Notes: generated by a model from the letters alone, not told the origin. Counted from the first letter of the stretch, positions 11,119 through 19,428 are shown. The stretch: 64,000 bases of DNA from Streptomyces barringtoniae (GCF_020819595.1 NZ_JAJHNP010000018.1:124001-188000), one strand, 5' to 3'. Made by a program: numbers and translations.

Positions 11119-11292
11119 GCGTTCTCCGCCCGGTACCCGGAGGACGTCGCTCGTGTCGTTGGGGGGGTGCGGGCCGGGGTGCTGTGTCTTCCGGGGGGCG
11201 TCCTCCGGGCCCCCGGCTGTCGGGGGTTCAGTGGCGTTCCCCGCCCGGTACCCAGAGGACGTCGCCCGTGTCCTTGTTGGCGGTGCGGGCCA
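11119..11292. repeat. Imperfect direct duplication of the adenosyltransferase gene's 3' end
   Basis: About 58 bp starting at 11119 (GCGTTCTCCGCCCGGTACCC...) repeat, with a few substitutions and one gap, the segment starting at 11234 (GCGTTCCCCGCCCGGTACCC...). The second copy is the live 3' coding end of the adenosyltransferase gene; the first lies beyond its stop, 115 bp away, and has decayed. Blocks such as GAGGACGTCGC and TGCGGGCC are shared exactly. Confidence 0.8.
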
Positions 11293-11803
11293 GGATGAAC
11301 AGCAGGTCGGACAGGCGGTTGAGGTAGGTCGCGGTGAGCGGGTTCATGGCCTCGCCGTGCACCTCCAGGGCCGCCCAGGTGGACCGCTCGGCCCGGCGTA
11401 CGACGGTGCACGCCTGGTGCAGCAGGGCCGCGCCGGGCGTGCCGCCGGGCAGGATGAAGGAGCGCAGTTTCTCCAGCTCGGCGTTGAACCGGTCGCAGTC
11501 CGCCTCCAGCCGGTCGATGTAGAACTGCTCGACCCGCAGCGGCGGGAACTCGGGGTTGTCCACCACCGGCGTCGACAGGTCCGCACCCACGTCGAACAGG
11601 TCGTTCTGCACGCGGGTGAGGACCTTGACGACCTCCGCGTCCAGGCCGCCCAGCGCGATGGCGGTGCCGATCACCGCGTTGGCCTCGTTGGCGTCCGCGT
11701 ACGCGGAGATCCGGAGGTCCGTCTTGGCGACCCGGCTCATGTCACCGAGCGCGGTGGTGCCCTTGTCGCCGGTCCTGGTGTAGATGCGCGTCAGATTGAC
11801 CAT
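11228..11803 (-). CDS. ATP:cob(I)alamin adenosyltransferase (PduO type)
   Basis: Transfers the adenosyl group of ATP to cob(I)alamin, making adenosylcobalamin for the B12 mutases. 191 residues. The N-terminus carries the family ATP-binding motif TRTGDKGTT (residues 9-17). The helical-bundle core follows, with FILPGGTPGAALLHQACTVVRRAER near residues 118-142; the Arg residues there line the active site in PduO proteins. Usual length. Transcribed away from the lipoprotein gene. Functionally it connects to epimerase, MeaB and isobutyryl-CoA mutase elsewhere in this window, though it lies 19-32 kb from them. A decayed copy of its 3' end lies just downstream. Confidence 0.92.
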   Translation of the reverse strand: MVNLTRIYTRTGDKGTTALGDMSRVAKTDLRISAYADANEANAVIGTAIALGGLDAEVVKVLTRVQNDLFDVGADLSTPVVDNPEFPPLRVEQFYIDRLEADCDRFNAELEKLRSFILPGGTPGAALLHQACTVVRRAERSTWAALEVHGEAMNPLTATYLNRLSDLLFILARTANKDTGDVLWVPGGERH

Positions 11804-11816
11804 GTGGCCAGCGTAG

Positions 11817-12566
11817 TTATGCCCCGGCCGTCCGGAACACTCGTGTGCCCACCGTCACGGCGAGCGCGGCGAAGCCGACGGCGACGAGGACGCCGTAGAC
11901 CATGTGCGCACTCGCGTAGTGCCCGACGTAGGCGTCGCGCACCGCGTCCACCAGGTAGCGGAACGGCACGAAGTGCGACAGCACGTTCAGCCAGGCGGGC
12001 GCGAGGGACATCGGGAGCATCAGGCCGGACAGCAGCATCGACGGCATCGACACCATGTTGATCAGCGGGCCGAACTCCTGCGGGGTGCGGACCTTCATGC
12101 CGAGCGCGTACGACAGCGCGGCCAGGGCGAGGGTGAGCACCGCCACGAAGGCGAAGCCGATCAGGATGCCCGCGAAGGGCGCGCGCAGGCCCATCGCCAG
12201 CGCGGCCAGCACCAGAAGCACCGCCTGGAAGACGAAGACCGTGGCGTCGCGCAGCACCCTGCCGAGCAGCAGGGCGAGCCGGCTGACCGGGGTCACCCGC
12301 ATCCGCTCCACCACCCCCTGCCCCTTCTCCACGATGATCGTGAAACCGGCGAACAGGGCCCCGAACAGGCCGAGTTGGAGCAGCAGCCCCGGCACGAGCA
12401 CCTGCCAGGAGGTGCCCCCGCCGCCCAGCGGCAGACCGGTGAGCAGCGGGCCGAAGAAGAGGAGGTAGAGCAGCGGCGTGAGCACGCCGAAGAGCAGGGC
12501 GAACCGGGAGCGAAGGGACTGGCGCAGATAACGCCCGTAGACGAGGGCGGTGTCGTTCAGGAGCAT
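11817..12566 (-). CDS. ABC-2 type exporter permease
   Basis: 249 residues with about six hydrophobic segments, including FALLFGVLTPLLYLLFFGPLL near residues 25-45 and VFVFQAVLLVLAALAMGL near 110. The ABC-2 permease/DrrB-like pattern is clear (VVERMRVTPVSRLALLLGRVL). It forms an export complex with the ATPase encoded just upstream (9 bp between stop and start). The likely substrate is a hydrophobic compound, as for DrrAB-type systems, but nothing in the sequence specifies it. The divergent TetR gene at 13475 probably represses the pair. Confidence 0.9.
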   Translation of the reverse strand: MLLNDTALVYGRYLRQSLRSRFALLFGVLTPLLYLLFFGPLLTGLPLGGGGTSWQVLVPGLLLQLGLFGALFAGFTIIVEKGQGVVERMRVTPVSRLALLLGRVLRDATVFVFQAVLLVLAALAMGLRAPFAGILIGFAFVAVLTLALAALSYALGMKVRTPQEFGPLINMVSMPSMLLSGLMLPMSLAPAWLNVLSHFVPFRYLVDAVRDAYVGHYASAHMVYGVLVAVGFAALAVTVGTRVFRTAGA

Positions 12567-12575
12567 GCTGGATCC

Positions 12576-13361
12576 CTATACGGCTACGGAGGCGGTGTCG
12601 GCCGGGGCGGGCCCGCGGCCGGTGACGGCGAGGAAGGTGTCCTGGAGGGTGGCGTCGATCGAGCCGCCGTACCGGAGCTTCAGCGCGCTCGGCGTGCCCT
12701 CGGCGGCGACCGTTCCCCGGTCGACGATCACCAGGCGGTCGGCGAGGGCGTCGGCCTCGTCCAGGTAGTGGGTGGTCAGGAAGACGGTCGTGCCGTGCTC
12801 GTCGCGCAGTCGGCGGACCAGGTCCCACAGGTCGGCGCGGCTGCCCGGGTCCAGGCCCGTCGTCGGTTCGTCCAGGAACAGCACCTTCGGGCGGTGGGTG
12901 AGTGCCATCGCGATGTCCAGACGCCGACGCTGGCCGCCGGAGAGCGCGGCGGTCCTGCGGTCGAGGAGGCCGGCGAGGCCGAGCTCGCGGGCCAGCTCCT
13001 CGGCCCGTGCGACGGCCTCGGTCTTCGGCAGGCGGTACATCCGCCCCTGGGTGACCAGTTCCTCCCGCACGGTGATCTGCGGGTCGACCCCGCCGGACTG
13101 GGCGACGTACCCGCTCGCCGCGCGCACCCCGGCCGGGTCGGTCGCCAGGTCGTGCCCGGCGACGGTGGCGGCCCCGCCGGTCGGTTTCAGCAGGGTGGTG
13201 AGCATCCGCAGGGTGGTCGTCTTTCCGGCGCCGTTGGGCCCGAGGAAGCCGAGGATCTCGCCCTCGCGGACGGCGAGGTCGATGCCGCGTACGGCCGCCA
13301 CGGGGCCGGCCTTGGTCTGGAAGGTGCGGGCGAGTCCCGCCGCGCTGATGACTGCTGCCAT
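12576..13361 (-). CDS. ABC exporter ATP-binding protein (DrrA-like)
   Basis: 261 residues. Walker A GPNGAGKTTT near residue 40, signature LSGGQRRRLDIA near 140, Walker B VLFLDEPTTGLDP and the His switch region TTHYLDEAD, all intact. The sequence falls in the DrrA/NodI-like group that powers ABC-2 permeases. First gene of a two-gene operon. The 113-bp upstream region is A+T-rich and carries three direct repeats shared with the divergent TetR gene, so repression by that regulator is likely. Confidence 0.93.
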   Translation of the reverse strand: MAAVISAAGLARTFQTKAGPVAAVRGIDLAVREGEILGFLGPNGAGKTTTLRMLTTLLKPTGGAATVAGHDLATDPAGVRAASGYVAQSGGVDPQITVREELVTQGRMYRLPKTEAVARAEELARELGLAGLLDRRTAALSGGQRRRLDIAMALTHRPKVLFLDEPTTGLDPGSRADLWDLVRRLRDEHGTTVFLTTHYLDEADALADRLVIVDRGTVAAEGTPSALKLRYGGSIDATLQDTFLAVTGRGPAPADTASVAV

Positions 13362-13401
13362 GCGACCAGAAAAACAGAGTTCCTGAAAATTTGCAACGAC
13401 T

Positions 13402-13447
13402 CCAAGTTTTCATCAGACCTAAGTTTCTAGCATCGCCAAGTTTTCAT
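13402..13447. promoter_or_regulatory. Three AAGTTT direct repeats between the exporter operon and tetR
   Basis: CCAAGTTTTCAT occurs at 13402-13413 and 13436-13447, with a related CCTAAGTTTCTAG at 13418-13430 between them, giving about 17-bp spacing. The block lies in the divergent promoter region (13362-13474) and is strikingly A+T-rich. It is a candidate operator for the adjacent TetR protein, although TetR sites are usually palindromic. Confidence 0.5.
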
Positions 13448-13474
13448 GGGCCCCAGCGAAGTTAGGATGCGGGC

Positions 13475-14116
13475 ATGGCAGAGGGGCTCAGGGAGCGGAA
13501 GAAGCGGCAGACCAGGCAGTACATCTCGGATGTCGCCACGGGTCTGTTCGTCGAGCGCGGCTTCGACGCGGTCACGGTCGCGGAGATCGCCGAGGCGGCC
13601 AACGTCTCCGTCAACACCGTCTACAACTACTTCCCCACCAAGGAGGACCTCTTCTTCGACCGCTCCGCCGGCATGGTCGACCGGCTGGCCCGCTGGGTCC
13701 GCGGCCGCCCCGAGGGCGAGTCGGCCGCCGCCGCCGTCCTGCGCGAGCTGCGCGAGGAGGTCGAGGCCGTCTCCCCGCGGGTCGGCCTGCTCTCCGGCTA
13801 CGCCGCCTTCATGAAGGTCATCGAGGAGGCCCCCGCCCTGCGCTCCCGCCTCTGGGCCCTCGCCCAGGAGGTCCAGGCCAACCTGGAAGAGGTCCTCCGC
13901 GAGGAGACCGGCGCACCCGCCGACGACGAACTCCCGCACCTGATGGCAGGTCAGATCGGCTGGATCCACGGCACGGTCATCGCGGTCATCGGCCGCGAAA
14001 TGGTCAAGGGTCGCGAACCACGCGAAGTGTCCCGAGAGGTGCTCACCCTCCTCGACGACATCGAGGACCTGTTGAGCGAACGGGTTCTGAACTACGCCGT
14101 GCGGGAAGCGGCCTGA
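13475..14116 (+). CDS. TetR family regulator, divergent from the ABC exporter
   Basis: 213 residues. The N-terminal helix-turn-helix is typical (VTVAEIAEAANVSVNTVYNY, residues ~33-52, followed by FPTKEDLFF). The C-terminal ~150 residues form the ligand-binding/dimer domain. It is transcribed divergently from the ABC ATPase, the usual layout for a TetR repressor that controls an exporter and responds to its substrate. No ligand can be predicted. Confidence 0.9.
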   Translation: MAEGLRERKKRQTRQYISDVATGLFVERGFDAVTVAEIAEAANVSVNTVYNYFPTKEDLFFDRSAGMVDRLARWVRGRPEGESAAAAVLRELREEVEAVSPRVGLLSGYAAFMKVIEEAPALRSRLWALAQEVQANLEEVLREETGAPADDELPHLMAGQIGWIHGTVIAVIGREMVKGREPREVSREVLTLLDDIEDLLSERVLNYAVREAA

Positions 14117-14243
14117 GCGCCCTTTCCGAAGCGCCAACCGGCGCCGGGGCGCAAGGGATTGGCACATCGGCAACAGCGCCCGGAATCCCGCCGGACGACC
14201 CGGTGGGAGCATCGCCGAGTGGGCCGACCGGAACGTGACGGGT

Positions 14244-14260
14244 GTCTCACCGTCTGAGAC
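14244..14260. promoter_or_regulatory. GTCTCA-N5-TGAGAC inverted repeat upstream of the dehydrogenase
   Basis: A perfect 6-5-6 inverted repeat, 93 bp before the GTG start at 14353, in the 236-bp gap between tetR and the dehydrogenase gene. It may be an operator. The rest of the gap shows a possible -10 TATGGT at about 14305 but no convincing -35. Confidence 0.35.
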
Positions 14261-14352
14261 CGTGACACGCGTTACTAACCGCTCACTCAGCGCCGCCGTA
14301 GCGCTATGGTCCGCCGGAGAAGCAGACTTGGAGCGCGTTCAAGGGAGTCGGA

Positions 14353-15201
14353 GTGGCACGGAAGCTCGCCGTCATCGGGGCCGGTCTCATGGGGTCCGGG
14401 ATCGCTCAGGTCGCCGCGCAGGCGGGCTGGGACGTCGTTCTGCGGGACGTCACCGACGAGGCACTGAAGCGTGGCACCGACGGCATCAAGGCCTCGTACG
14501 ACAAGTTCGTGAGCAAGGGGAAGATGGAGGCGCAGGCCGCCGAAGCCTCCCTGGCCCGCATCACCCCGACCACCGACCTGGACGCCGCCGCCGACGCCGA
14601 CATCGTGGTCGAGGCCGTCTTCGAGAAGCTGGAGGTCAAGCACGAGATCTTCCGCGCGCTCGACAAGCTCGTGCGCGAGGACGCCGTGCTGGCCTCCAAC
14701 ACCTCCGCCATCCCGATCACCAAGATCGCGGCGGCCACCGAGCGCCCCGAGCGGGTCGTCGGCGTCCACTTCTTCTCGCCGGTGCCGATGATGCAGCTCG
14801 TCGAGCTGGTCCGCGGCTACAAGACCAGCGACGAAACCCTCGCCACCGCACGGGAGTTCGCCGAGTCCGTCGGCAAGACCTGCATCGTCGTCAACCGGGA
14901 CGTCGCGGGTTTCGTGACGACCCGGCTCATCTCCGCCCTCGTGGTGGAGGCGACCAAGCTCTACGAGTCCGGCGTCGCCACCGCCGAGGACATCGACCTC
15001 GCCTGCAAGCTGGGCTTCGGCCACGCCATGGGCCCGCTCGCCACGGCCGACCTCACCGGCGTGGACATCCTGCTGCACGCCACCGGCAACATCTACACCG
15101 AGTCCCAGGACGAGAAGTTCGCCCCGCCGGAGCTGATGCGCCGGATGGTGGACGCCGGTGACATCGGCCGCAAGAGCGGGCAGGGCTTCTACAAGTACTG
15201 A
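14353..15201 (+). CDS. 3-hydroxybutyryl-CoA dehydrogenase
   Basis: Interconverts 3-hydroxybutyryl-CoA and acetoacetyl-CoA with NAD(P). 282 residues from the GTG at 14353. The Rossmann motif VIGAGLMGSG is at residues 7-16. The catalytic His lies in GVHFFSPVPMMQLVELV (about residues 137-153) and NRDVAGFVTTRL follows. The length is that of the single-domain bacterial enzyme (FadB2/Hbd type). The 3' end is GQGFYKY, the usual C-terminus. Together with the thiolase at 31732 and the mutase at 43071 it belongs to short-chain acyl-CoA metabolism supplying polyketide and fatty-acid precursors. Monocistronic, with a hairpin after the stop. Confidence 0.95.
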   Translation: MARKLAVIGAGLMGSGIAQVAAQAGWDVVLRDVTDEALKRGTDGIKASYDKFVSKGKMEAQAAEASLARITPTTDLDAAADADIVVEAVFEKLEVKHEIFRALDKLVREDAVLASNTSAIPITKIAAATERPERVVGVHFFSPVPMMQLVELVRGYKTSDETLATAREFAESVGKTCIVVNRDVAGFVTTRLISALVVEATKLYESGVATAEDIDLACKLGFGHAMGPLATADLTGVDILLHATGNIYTESQDEKFAPPELMRRMVDAGDIGRKSGQGFYKY

Positions 15202-15230
15202 GCACCATCTGTACGGACATTCGCCGGATC

Positions 15231-15261
15231 TCACCCCCGGGAGTATCACTCCCCGGGGTGA
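15231..15261 (+). terminator. Hairpin terminator after the dehydrogenase gene
   Basis: TCACCCCCGGGAGT (15231-15244) and ACTCCCCGGGGTGA (15248-15261) form a 14-bp stem with one mismatch and a 3-base loop, 30 bases after the stop codon. There is no T-run, as is common for Streptomyces terminators. Confidence 0.65.
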
Positions 15262-15364
15262 ATTCGGTATCGGTTCGCTTACAAGCAGCAACCGCACCAC
15301 CACTCGCACAGTCAGACGTTGCAACGTCACGGAGTACGCCAACCGCACTCAACGGGGAGCGCAT

Positions 15365-15688
15365 ATGCATATCAGGGGCGACCATGCCGAGCTGGTCGTC
15401 GGGGGCCGCCTCGACGTCCGCAGCGCGGCGGACGCCCGTACGGCCCTGCACTCGGCTGTCGACGACGGCGTCGGCGACCTCGTCCTCGACCTGTCCGAAC
15501 TGGACTCCTGGGACGCCACCGGACTCGGGGTGATCATGGGGGCCCACCGGCGGGCCGGCCGCCGCGGCCGCCGTCTGGTGCTGCGCGGCGTACCGCCGCA
15601 GATGCAGCGCCTGCTGGTGGCCACCCGGCTGCACCGCATCCTCGCCATCGAGGGCGGCATCGGGGTGGAGTCGCTGCCACGCGTGTGA
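15365..15688 (+). CDS. STAS-domain protein, anti-sigma factor antagonist type
   Basis: 107 residues from the ATG at 15365, after CGGGGAG. The whole protein is one STAS domain (LVVGGRLDVRSAADARTAL, then LVLDLSELDSWDATGLGVIM). The usual phosphorylation loop D-S-S-G of SpoIIAA-type antagonists reads D50-A51-T52-G53 here, so Thr52 would be the acceptor if the protein is phosphorylated at all. It probably binds an anti-sigma or switch kinase, but no kinase or sigma gene is adjacent. Three 17-bp-spaced repeats follow its stop. Confidence 0.88.
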   Translation: MHIRGDHAELVVGGRLDVRSAADARTALHSAVDDGVGDLVLDLSELDSWDATGLGVIMGAHRRAGRRGRRLVLRGVPPQMQRLLVATRLHRILAIEGGIGVESLPRV

Positions 15689-15723
15689 GGTTCGTGCGCG
15701 TGTGAGGCACGTACGGGTGTGAG
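15681..15723 (+). repeat. Three direct repeats of GCGTGTGAG at 17-bp spacing
   Basis: GCGTGTGAGG at 15681-15690 and 15698-15707, and GGGTGTGAG at 15715-15723. The first copy contains the stop codon of the STAS gene. They open the 297-bp gap before the NTPase gene; the rest of that gap shows no clear gene or promoter. Function unknown. Confidence 0.6.
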
Positions 15724-15985
15724 CCGGGCGGGACTCCTGCGGCCGGCGAGAGACGGGCGCAGCCGTCGAAGCGCCCGACGGGGCAATCCTCACCGGACTG
15801 TGATGTCTCGGACCGCACGGCACCCCGCCCTGTCGGAGATACTGAGCGAAGGTTTAGGGTTCGGTCGCCCGCCGCCTCGCAACCCTCGACCGAGCGGGCC
15901 CGGACCAGAAGCGACAGCGCGGTGTGCGACGAGGCCGGGAGGGGCCGGAATCCGGGCACACGACGCTTTTGGGGGGTTTGAACCC

Positions 15986-18424
15986 ATGGAACCCATGGAT
16001 CCCATGGACCCGATCAACCGGGGACCCGAGGAGCACGGTCAGGCGGCGAGCCGCCGTCCACCCCGGGAGTCCCTCACCTCCGACTTCGGTCACAGCTCGC
16101 CCGCGCTCGCGCGTACGGCGCACGTCGTGGCCGGCGACCTGTTGCTGACCGTGAACCCCGTCGACGGCAGCGAGATAGAACCCTGCCCGCCGGTCGAGCG
16201 GCCGGAGCGGCCCCGCAAGCGCACCGCCGCCGAGCGCGCCGAGGCCGAGCGTGCCGCCCGGCCCCCCGTGCCGCCCGGCCCCGCCCAGCCGGCACGCTCC
16301 CTGCTGGAACGCCAGGACGAGCGCGAGCGCCTGGTCCGGCTGCTGGCCCGCGGCCGTTCCGTACGGCTCACCGGGCCCGGCGGCTCCGGACGTACCTCCC
16401 TGCTGGACCTGGTCGCCGAGGACTGCCTGGACCTCGCCCCCGACGGCGTGGTGCGCCTGAACGGCTTCCACCGCACGGCGAGCGACCTCCTGTACGACCT
16501 CTGCCATGCCGTGTACGACGCCCCGCGCCACCGTCCCGATCCGGACGAACTGCGCGCCCTGGTGCGCGAGATCGGCGCGGTCGTCGTCCTGGACGACATC
16601 GAGTTCGGCGGCGCCGCCCTCGACGAGTTCCTCGACGCCACCCCCGAGTGCGCGTTCCTGATCGGCGCCACTCCCGACGTGCCCGCGCCCTCCGACACCT
16701 CCGAGGTCGAGGAGGTCTTCCTCGGCGGTCTCGACCGCGCCGCCGGCGTGGAGATCCTGGAGCGGACCGTCGGCCGCGTCCTCACCGAGGAGGAGGCCAA
16801 CTGGGCCGGCGACCTGTGGTTCGAGTCCGAGGGACTGCCGCTGCGGTTCGTCCAGGCCGGCGCCCTGCTCCGGCAGCGCGACGAACTGCGGGCCAGCACG
16901 GGAGCCGTGGACGAGTACGGCGTCTTCGAGGACGTACGCGAACCGGCCGAGTTGTCGCTGGAGACGGCGGACGAGGTGCCCTTGCCGTCCCTCGGCGAGG
17001 CCGCCGCGCCCGCCCCGCTGCTCGCCTCCCGGCTCAGTGCCTCCGCGCGCGCCGCCCTGCGCTTCGCCGTCGCCCTCGGCGGCGAGGTGCCGCACCAGGC
17101 GCATCTGCCGGCGCTGATCGGCGACACCCACGCCGACGCCGCCCTCGGTGAGCTGGCCGCCTGCGGACTGGTCTCGCCGGTCGGCGGCCGCTTCCGGCTC
17201 GCGGCCGGTGTGCAGACCCAGCTGGAGGCCGCCGGGTACGCCGACGACGCCCCGGTCCAGGCGCTGGCCGCCGCCGAGCACTACGCCTGGTGGGCCGGGC
17301 ATCCGTCGGTCACTCCCGAGCGGGTGTGCGCGGAGGCGGACGCGGTCCTGGCCGCGCTCGCCGCGATCGTCCCGCTCCCGGCTCCGTCCGCCGAGGGGGA
17401 GGAGAGCTGCGCGGTACGGCTCGCCCGTACGGCCGCGCCCGCGTTCGCCGCCGGGCTGCACTGGAACGCCTGGGAACGGGCCCTGCGCTCCGGCGCGGAG
17501 GCCTCCCGGCTGGCCGGTGAGGTGTCCGAACAGGCTTACTTCCACCATGAGTTGGGTGTCCTCGCGCTGTGCTTCGGCCAGCTCGACCGGGCGCGCGCCG
17601 AGTTGGAGGCGTCCATCGGGCTGCGCGGGGCGCTCGCCGACAAGCGGGGCACGACCGCCGGGCGCCGGGCGCTCGCACTGGTCGCCGACCGCGCGGGCGA
17701 CGTACCCGGGATCGCCGTGACCGCGGGGGAGGAGCTGCCGGAGGTACGGCACGAGGAGTCGGCGCCGCCGCCGTACGTGCCCCTCGGCGACCCCCTGGTC
17801 ACGACCCGGCTCCCGGCCGCCACGGGACGGGGCGGGGGCTTCCTGCAGCTGGCCCGCCGCAACCTCGTCGCGGTCGGCTCCGGGGCGCTGCTCGCCGCCG
17901 TGCTGGGTACGGTCGTCACGCTGGGCATGACGTCCAACGAGAACGCCGACAAGAACCCGGCCGGCAAGGTCGACGTCAACCCCTCGGCGAGCCAGGGCAC
18001 GGACGACGGCACCCTGGGCGCCGACCCGAACCAGACCCCGCCCGCGGGCACCGGATCCCACCGGCCCACCGGCAGCCCCACGAACCCGGGCCCCGACGGC
18101 ACCTACGGCACGACGGACGACCCGACGCCGTCCCAGCCGGCCACCTCGCCTTCGGCCGACCCGAGCCACACCAAGGGCACGGGCGGCGGAGGCACTACGC
18201 CGACGCCGTCCAAGTCCCGGACGACCAGGCCGGGTTCACCGACGCCGACGAGGACGACACCCACGGGCACACCGACCTCGACCCCGCCGACGTCCAGCTC
18301 GCCCACCTCACCGCCGCCGACCAGCCCGACGGCCACGAGCCCCGCCACGACGAACACCGCGAGCGGCCCGACGACGCCGGACAGCTCGGGGAGCGCCTCG
18401 CAGTCCTCCGGCTCGGTGATCTAG
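15986..18424 (+). CDS. Membrane-anchored NTPase-like protein with Pro/Thr/Ser tail
   Basis: 812 residues from the ATG at 15986, preceded by a G-run; translation could extend upstream but MEPMDPMDPIN is the plausible start. Layout: disordered N-terminus (1-100), NTPase region from residue ~105 with a Walker-A-like GPGGSGRTS (130-138) in which the canonical Lys is Arg, a Walker-B-like AVVVLDDIEF (~195), an Ala/Leu-rich helical region, one membrane segment at about 625-650 (VGSGALLAAVLGTVVTLGM) and a ~165-residue Pro/Thr/Ser/Gly tail. The tail should face outside and the NTPase inside. It resembles STAND/AAA-type signalling ATPases, but the domain is not securely assigned. Function unknown. Confidence 0.8.
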   Translation: MEPMDPMDPINRGPEEHGQAASRRPPRESLTSDFGHSSPALARTAHVVAGDLLLTVNPVDGSEIEPCPPVERPERPRKRTAAERAEAERAARPPVPPGPAQPARSLLERQDERERLVRLLARGRSVRLTGPGGSGRTSLLDLVAEDCLDLAPDGVVRLNGFHRTASDLLYDLCHAVYDAPRHRPDPDELRALVREIGAVVVLDDIEFGGAALDEFLDATPECAFLIGATPDVPAPSDTSEVEEVFLGGLDRAAGVEILERTVGRVLTEEEANWAGDLWFESEGLPLRFVQAGALLRQRDELRASTGAVDEYGVFEDVREPAELSLETADEVPLPSLGEAAAPAPLLASRLSASARAALRFAVALGGEVPHQAHLPALIGDTHADAALGELAACGLVSPVGGRFRLAAGVQTQLEAAGYADDAPVQALAAAEHYAWWAGHPSVTPERVCAEADAVLAALAAIVPLPAPSAEGEESCAVRLARTAAPAFAAGLHWNAWERALRSGAEASRLAGEVSEQAYFHHELGVLALCFGQLDRARAELEASIGLRGALADKRGTTAGRRALALVADRAGDVPGIAVTAGEELPEVRHEESAPPPYVPLGDPLVTTRLPAATGRGGGFLQLARRNLVAVGSGALLAAVLGTVVTLGMTSNENADKNPAGKVDVNPSASQGTDDGTLGADPNQTPPAGTGSHRPTGSPTNPGPDGTYGTTDDPTPSQPATSPSADPSHTKGTGGGGTTPTPSKSRTTRPGSPTPTRTTPTGTPTSTPPTSSSPTSPPPTSPTATSPATTNTASGPTTPDSSGSASQSSGSVI

Positions 18425-18429
18425 GTCAC

Positions 18430-18461
18430 GTCCCGCCCGCCGCCGGACGGCGCGGCGGGAC
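18430..18461. terminator. Bidirectional hairpin between convergent genes
   Basis: GTCCCGCC (18430-18437) pairs with GGCGGGAC (18454-18461), with further G:C pairing inside. It fills the 56-bp gap between the NTPase gene and nucS, which converge. No T-run. Confidence 0.55.
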
Positions 18462-18480
18462 ACGGATCAACGATCGCCGC

Positions 18481-19152
18481 TCAGAACAGGCGGAGCTTGT
18501 CGTCCTCGATGCCGCGCATGGCGTCGTAGTCGAGGATCCGGCAGTCGATGCCGCGGTCGGTGGCGAGGACGCGCGCCTGGGGTTTGATCTCCTGGGCGGC
18601 GAAGACGCCACGGACCGGCGCCAGGTGCGGGTCGCGGTTCAACAGGTCCAGGTAACGGGTGAGTTGCTCGACGCCGTCGATCTCGCCCCGGCGCTTGATC
18701 TCCACCGCGACCGTCCCGCCGTCCGCGTCCCGGCACAGGATGTCCACCGGGCCGATCGCCGTCATGTACTCGCGGCGGATGAGGGTGTAACCGTCGCCGA
18801 GCGTCTCGATGCGGTCGGCGAGCAGCTCCTGCAGGTGCGCTTCCACGCCGTCCTTGATCAGACCCGGATCCACGCCGAGTTCGTGCGAGGAGTCGTGGAG
18901 GATCTCCTCCATCGTGATGATCAGTTTCTCGCCCGCTTTGTTGACGACGGTCCACACGCCCTCGTCCTCACCCGCGCCCTCCTTCAGCGTGCAGGGCGGC
19001 GACATCCAGTTGAGGGGCTTGTAGGCCCGGTCGTCGGCGTGGATGGAGACGCTGCCGTCCGCCTTGACCAGGATCAGGCGGGGCGCCGAGGGCAGGTGGG
19101 CGGTGAGCCGGCCGGCGTAGTCGACCGAGCATCGGGCAATGACGAGACGCAT
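18481..19152 (-). CDS. nucS: Mismatch-specific endonuclease NucS (EndoMS)
   Basis: Cuts both strands at mismatches; in actinobacteria that lack MutS/MutL it provides mismatch repair together with the sliding clamp. 223 residues from the ATG at 19152 (MRLVIARCSVDYAGRL), the usual Streptomyces length; longer upstream frames lack family support. The C-terminal nuclease core shows the PD-(D/E)xK elements GPVDILC, then VAVEIKRRG and QLTRYLDLLNRDP. The N-terminal beta-domain has PLNWMSPPC. The C-terminus ends in DDKLRLF, which resembles a clamp-binding peptide. Convergent with the NTPase gene. Confidence 0.94.
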   Translation of the reverse strand: MRLVIARCSVDYAGRLTAHLPSAPRLILVKADGSVSIHADDRAYKPLNWMSPPCTLKEGAGEDEGVWTVVNKAGEKLIITMEEILHDSSHELGVDPGLIKDGVEAHLQELLADRIETLGDGYTLIRREYMTAIGPVDILCRDADGGTVAVEIKRRGEIDGVEQLTRYLDLLNRDPHLAPVRGVFAAQEIKPQARVLATDRGIDCRILDYDAMRGIEDDKLRLF

Positions 19153-19428
19153 GGTCGGCAACGCTACTCGACGCCCCTCGGTGCGCGCGATTCGCCCGCC
19201 CCGCTCCCGATCGATCGTCCCAATTGTCCCTGGAAACTCTTGTTCATCCGTGGCCGATTGTGCCCGTAACGGGACCGTTCCATATACGCATTCTGCTGGT
19301 GTGGTCACCGACGGTTGCCTACCGTAGTGAACGGGAGGTCGCCGCATGTGTACTGAGCGTGTTCGAAATCGCGAACTCCCTTACCTGTCCGGCAACCCCT
19401 GCTCTTCGGGGGTGCGAGAGGAGTACCC

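Noticed and set aside
14268..14292. Similarity between GTTACTAACCGCTCACTC before the dehydrogenase and TAAACCCTCGTTCACTCC before the thiolase as a shared operator
   Set aside because: The resemblance needs gaps and neither is palindromic; not strong enough without more promoters.
15854..18169. A 771-codon minus-strand frame opposite the NTPase gene
   Set aside because: Gly/Arg/Gln-rich shadow without start signals or domains; the plus strand has an ordered domain, a membrane segment and a tail.
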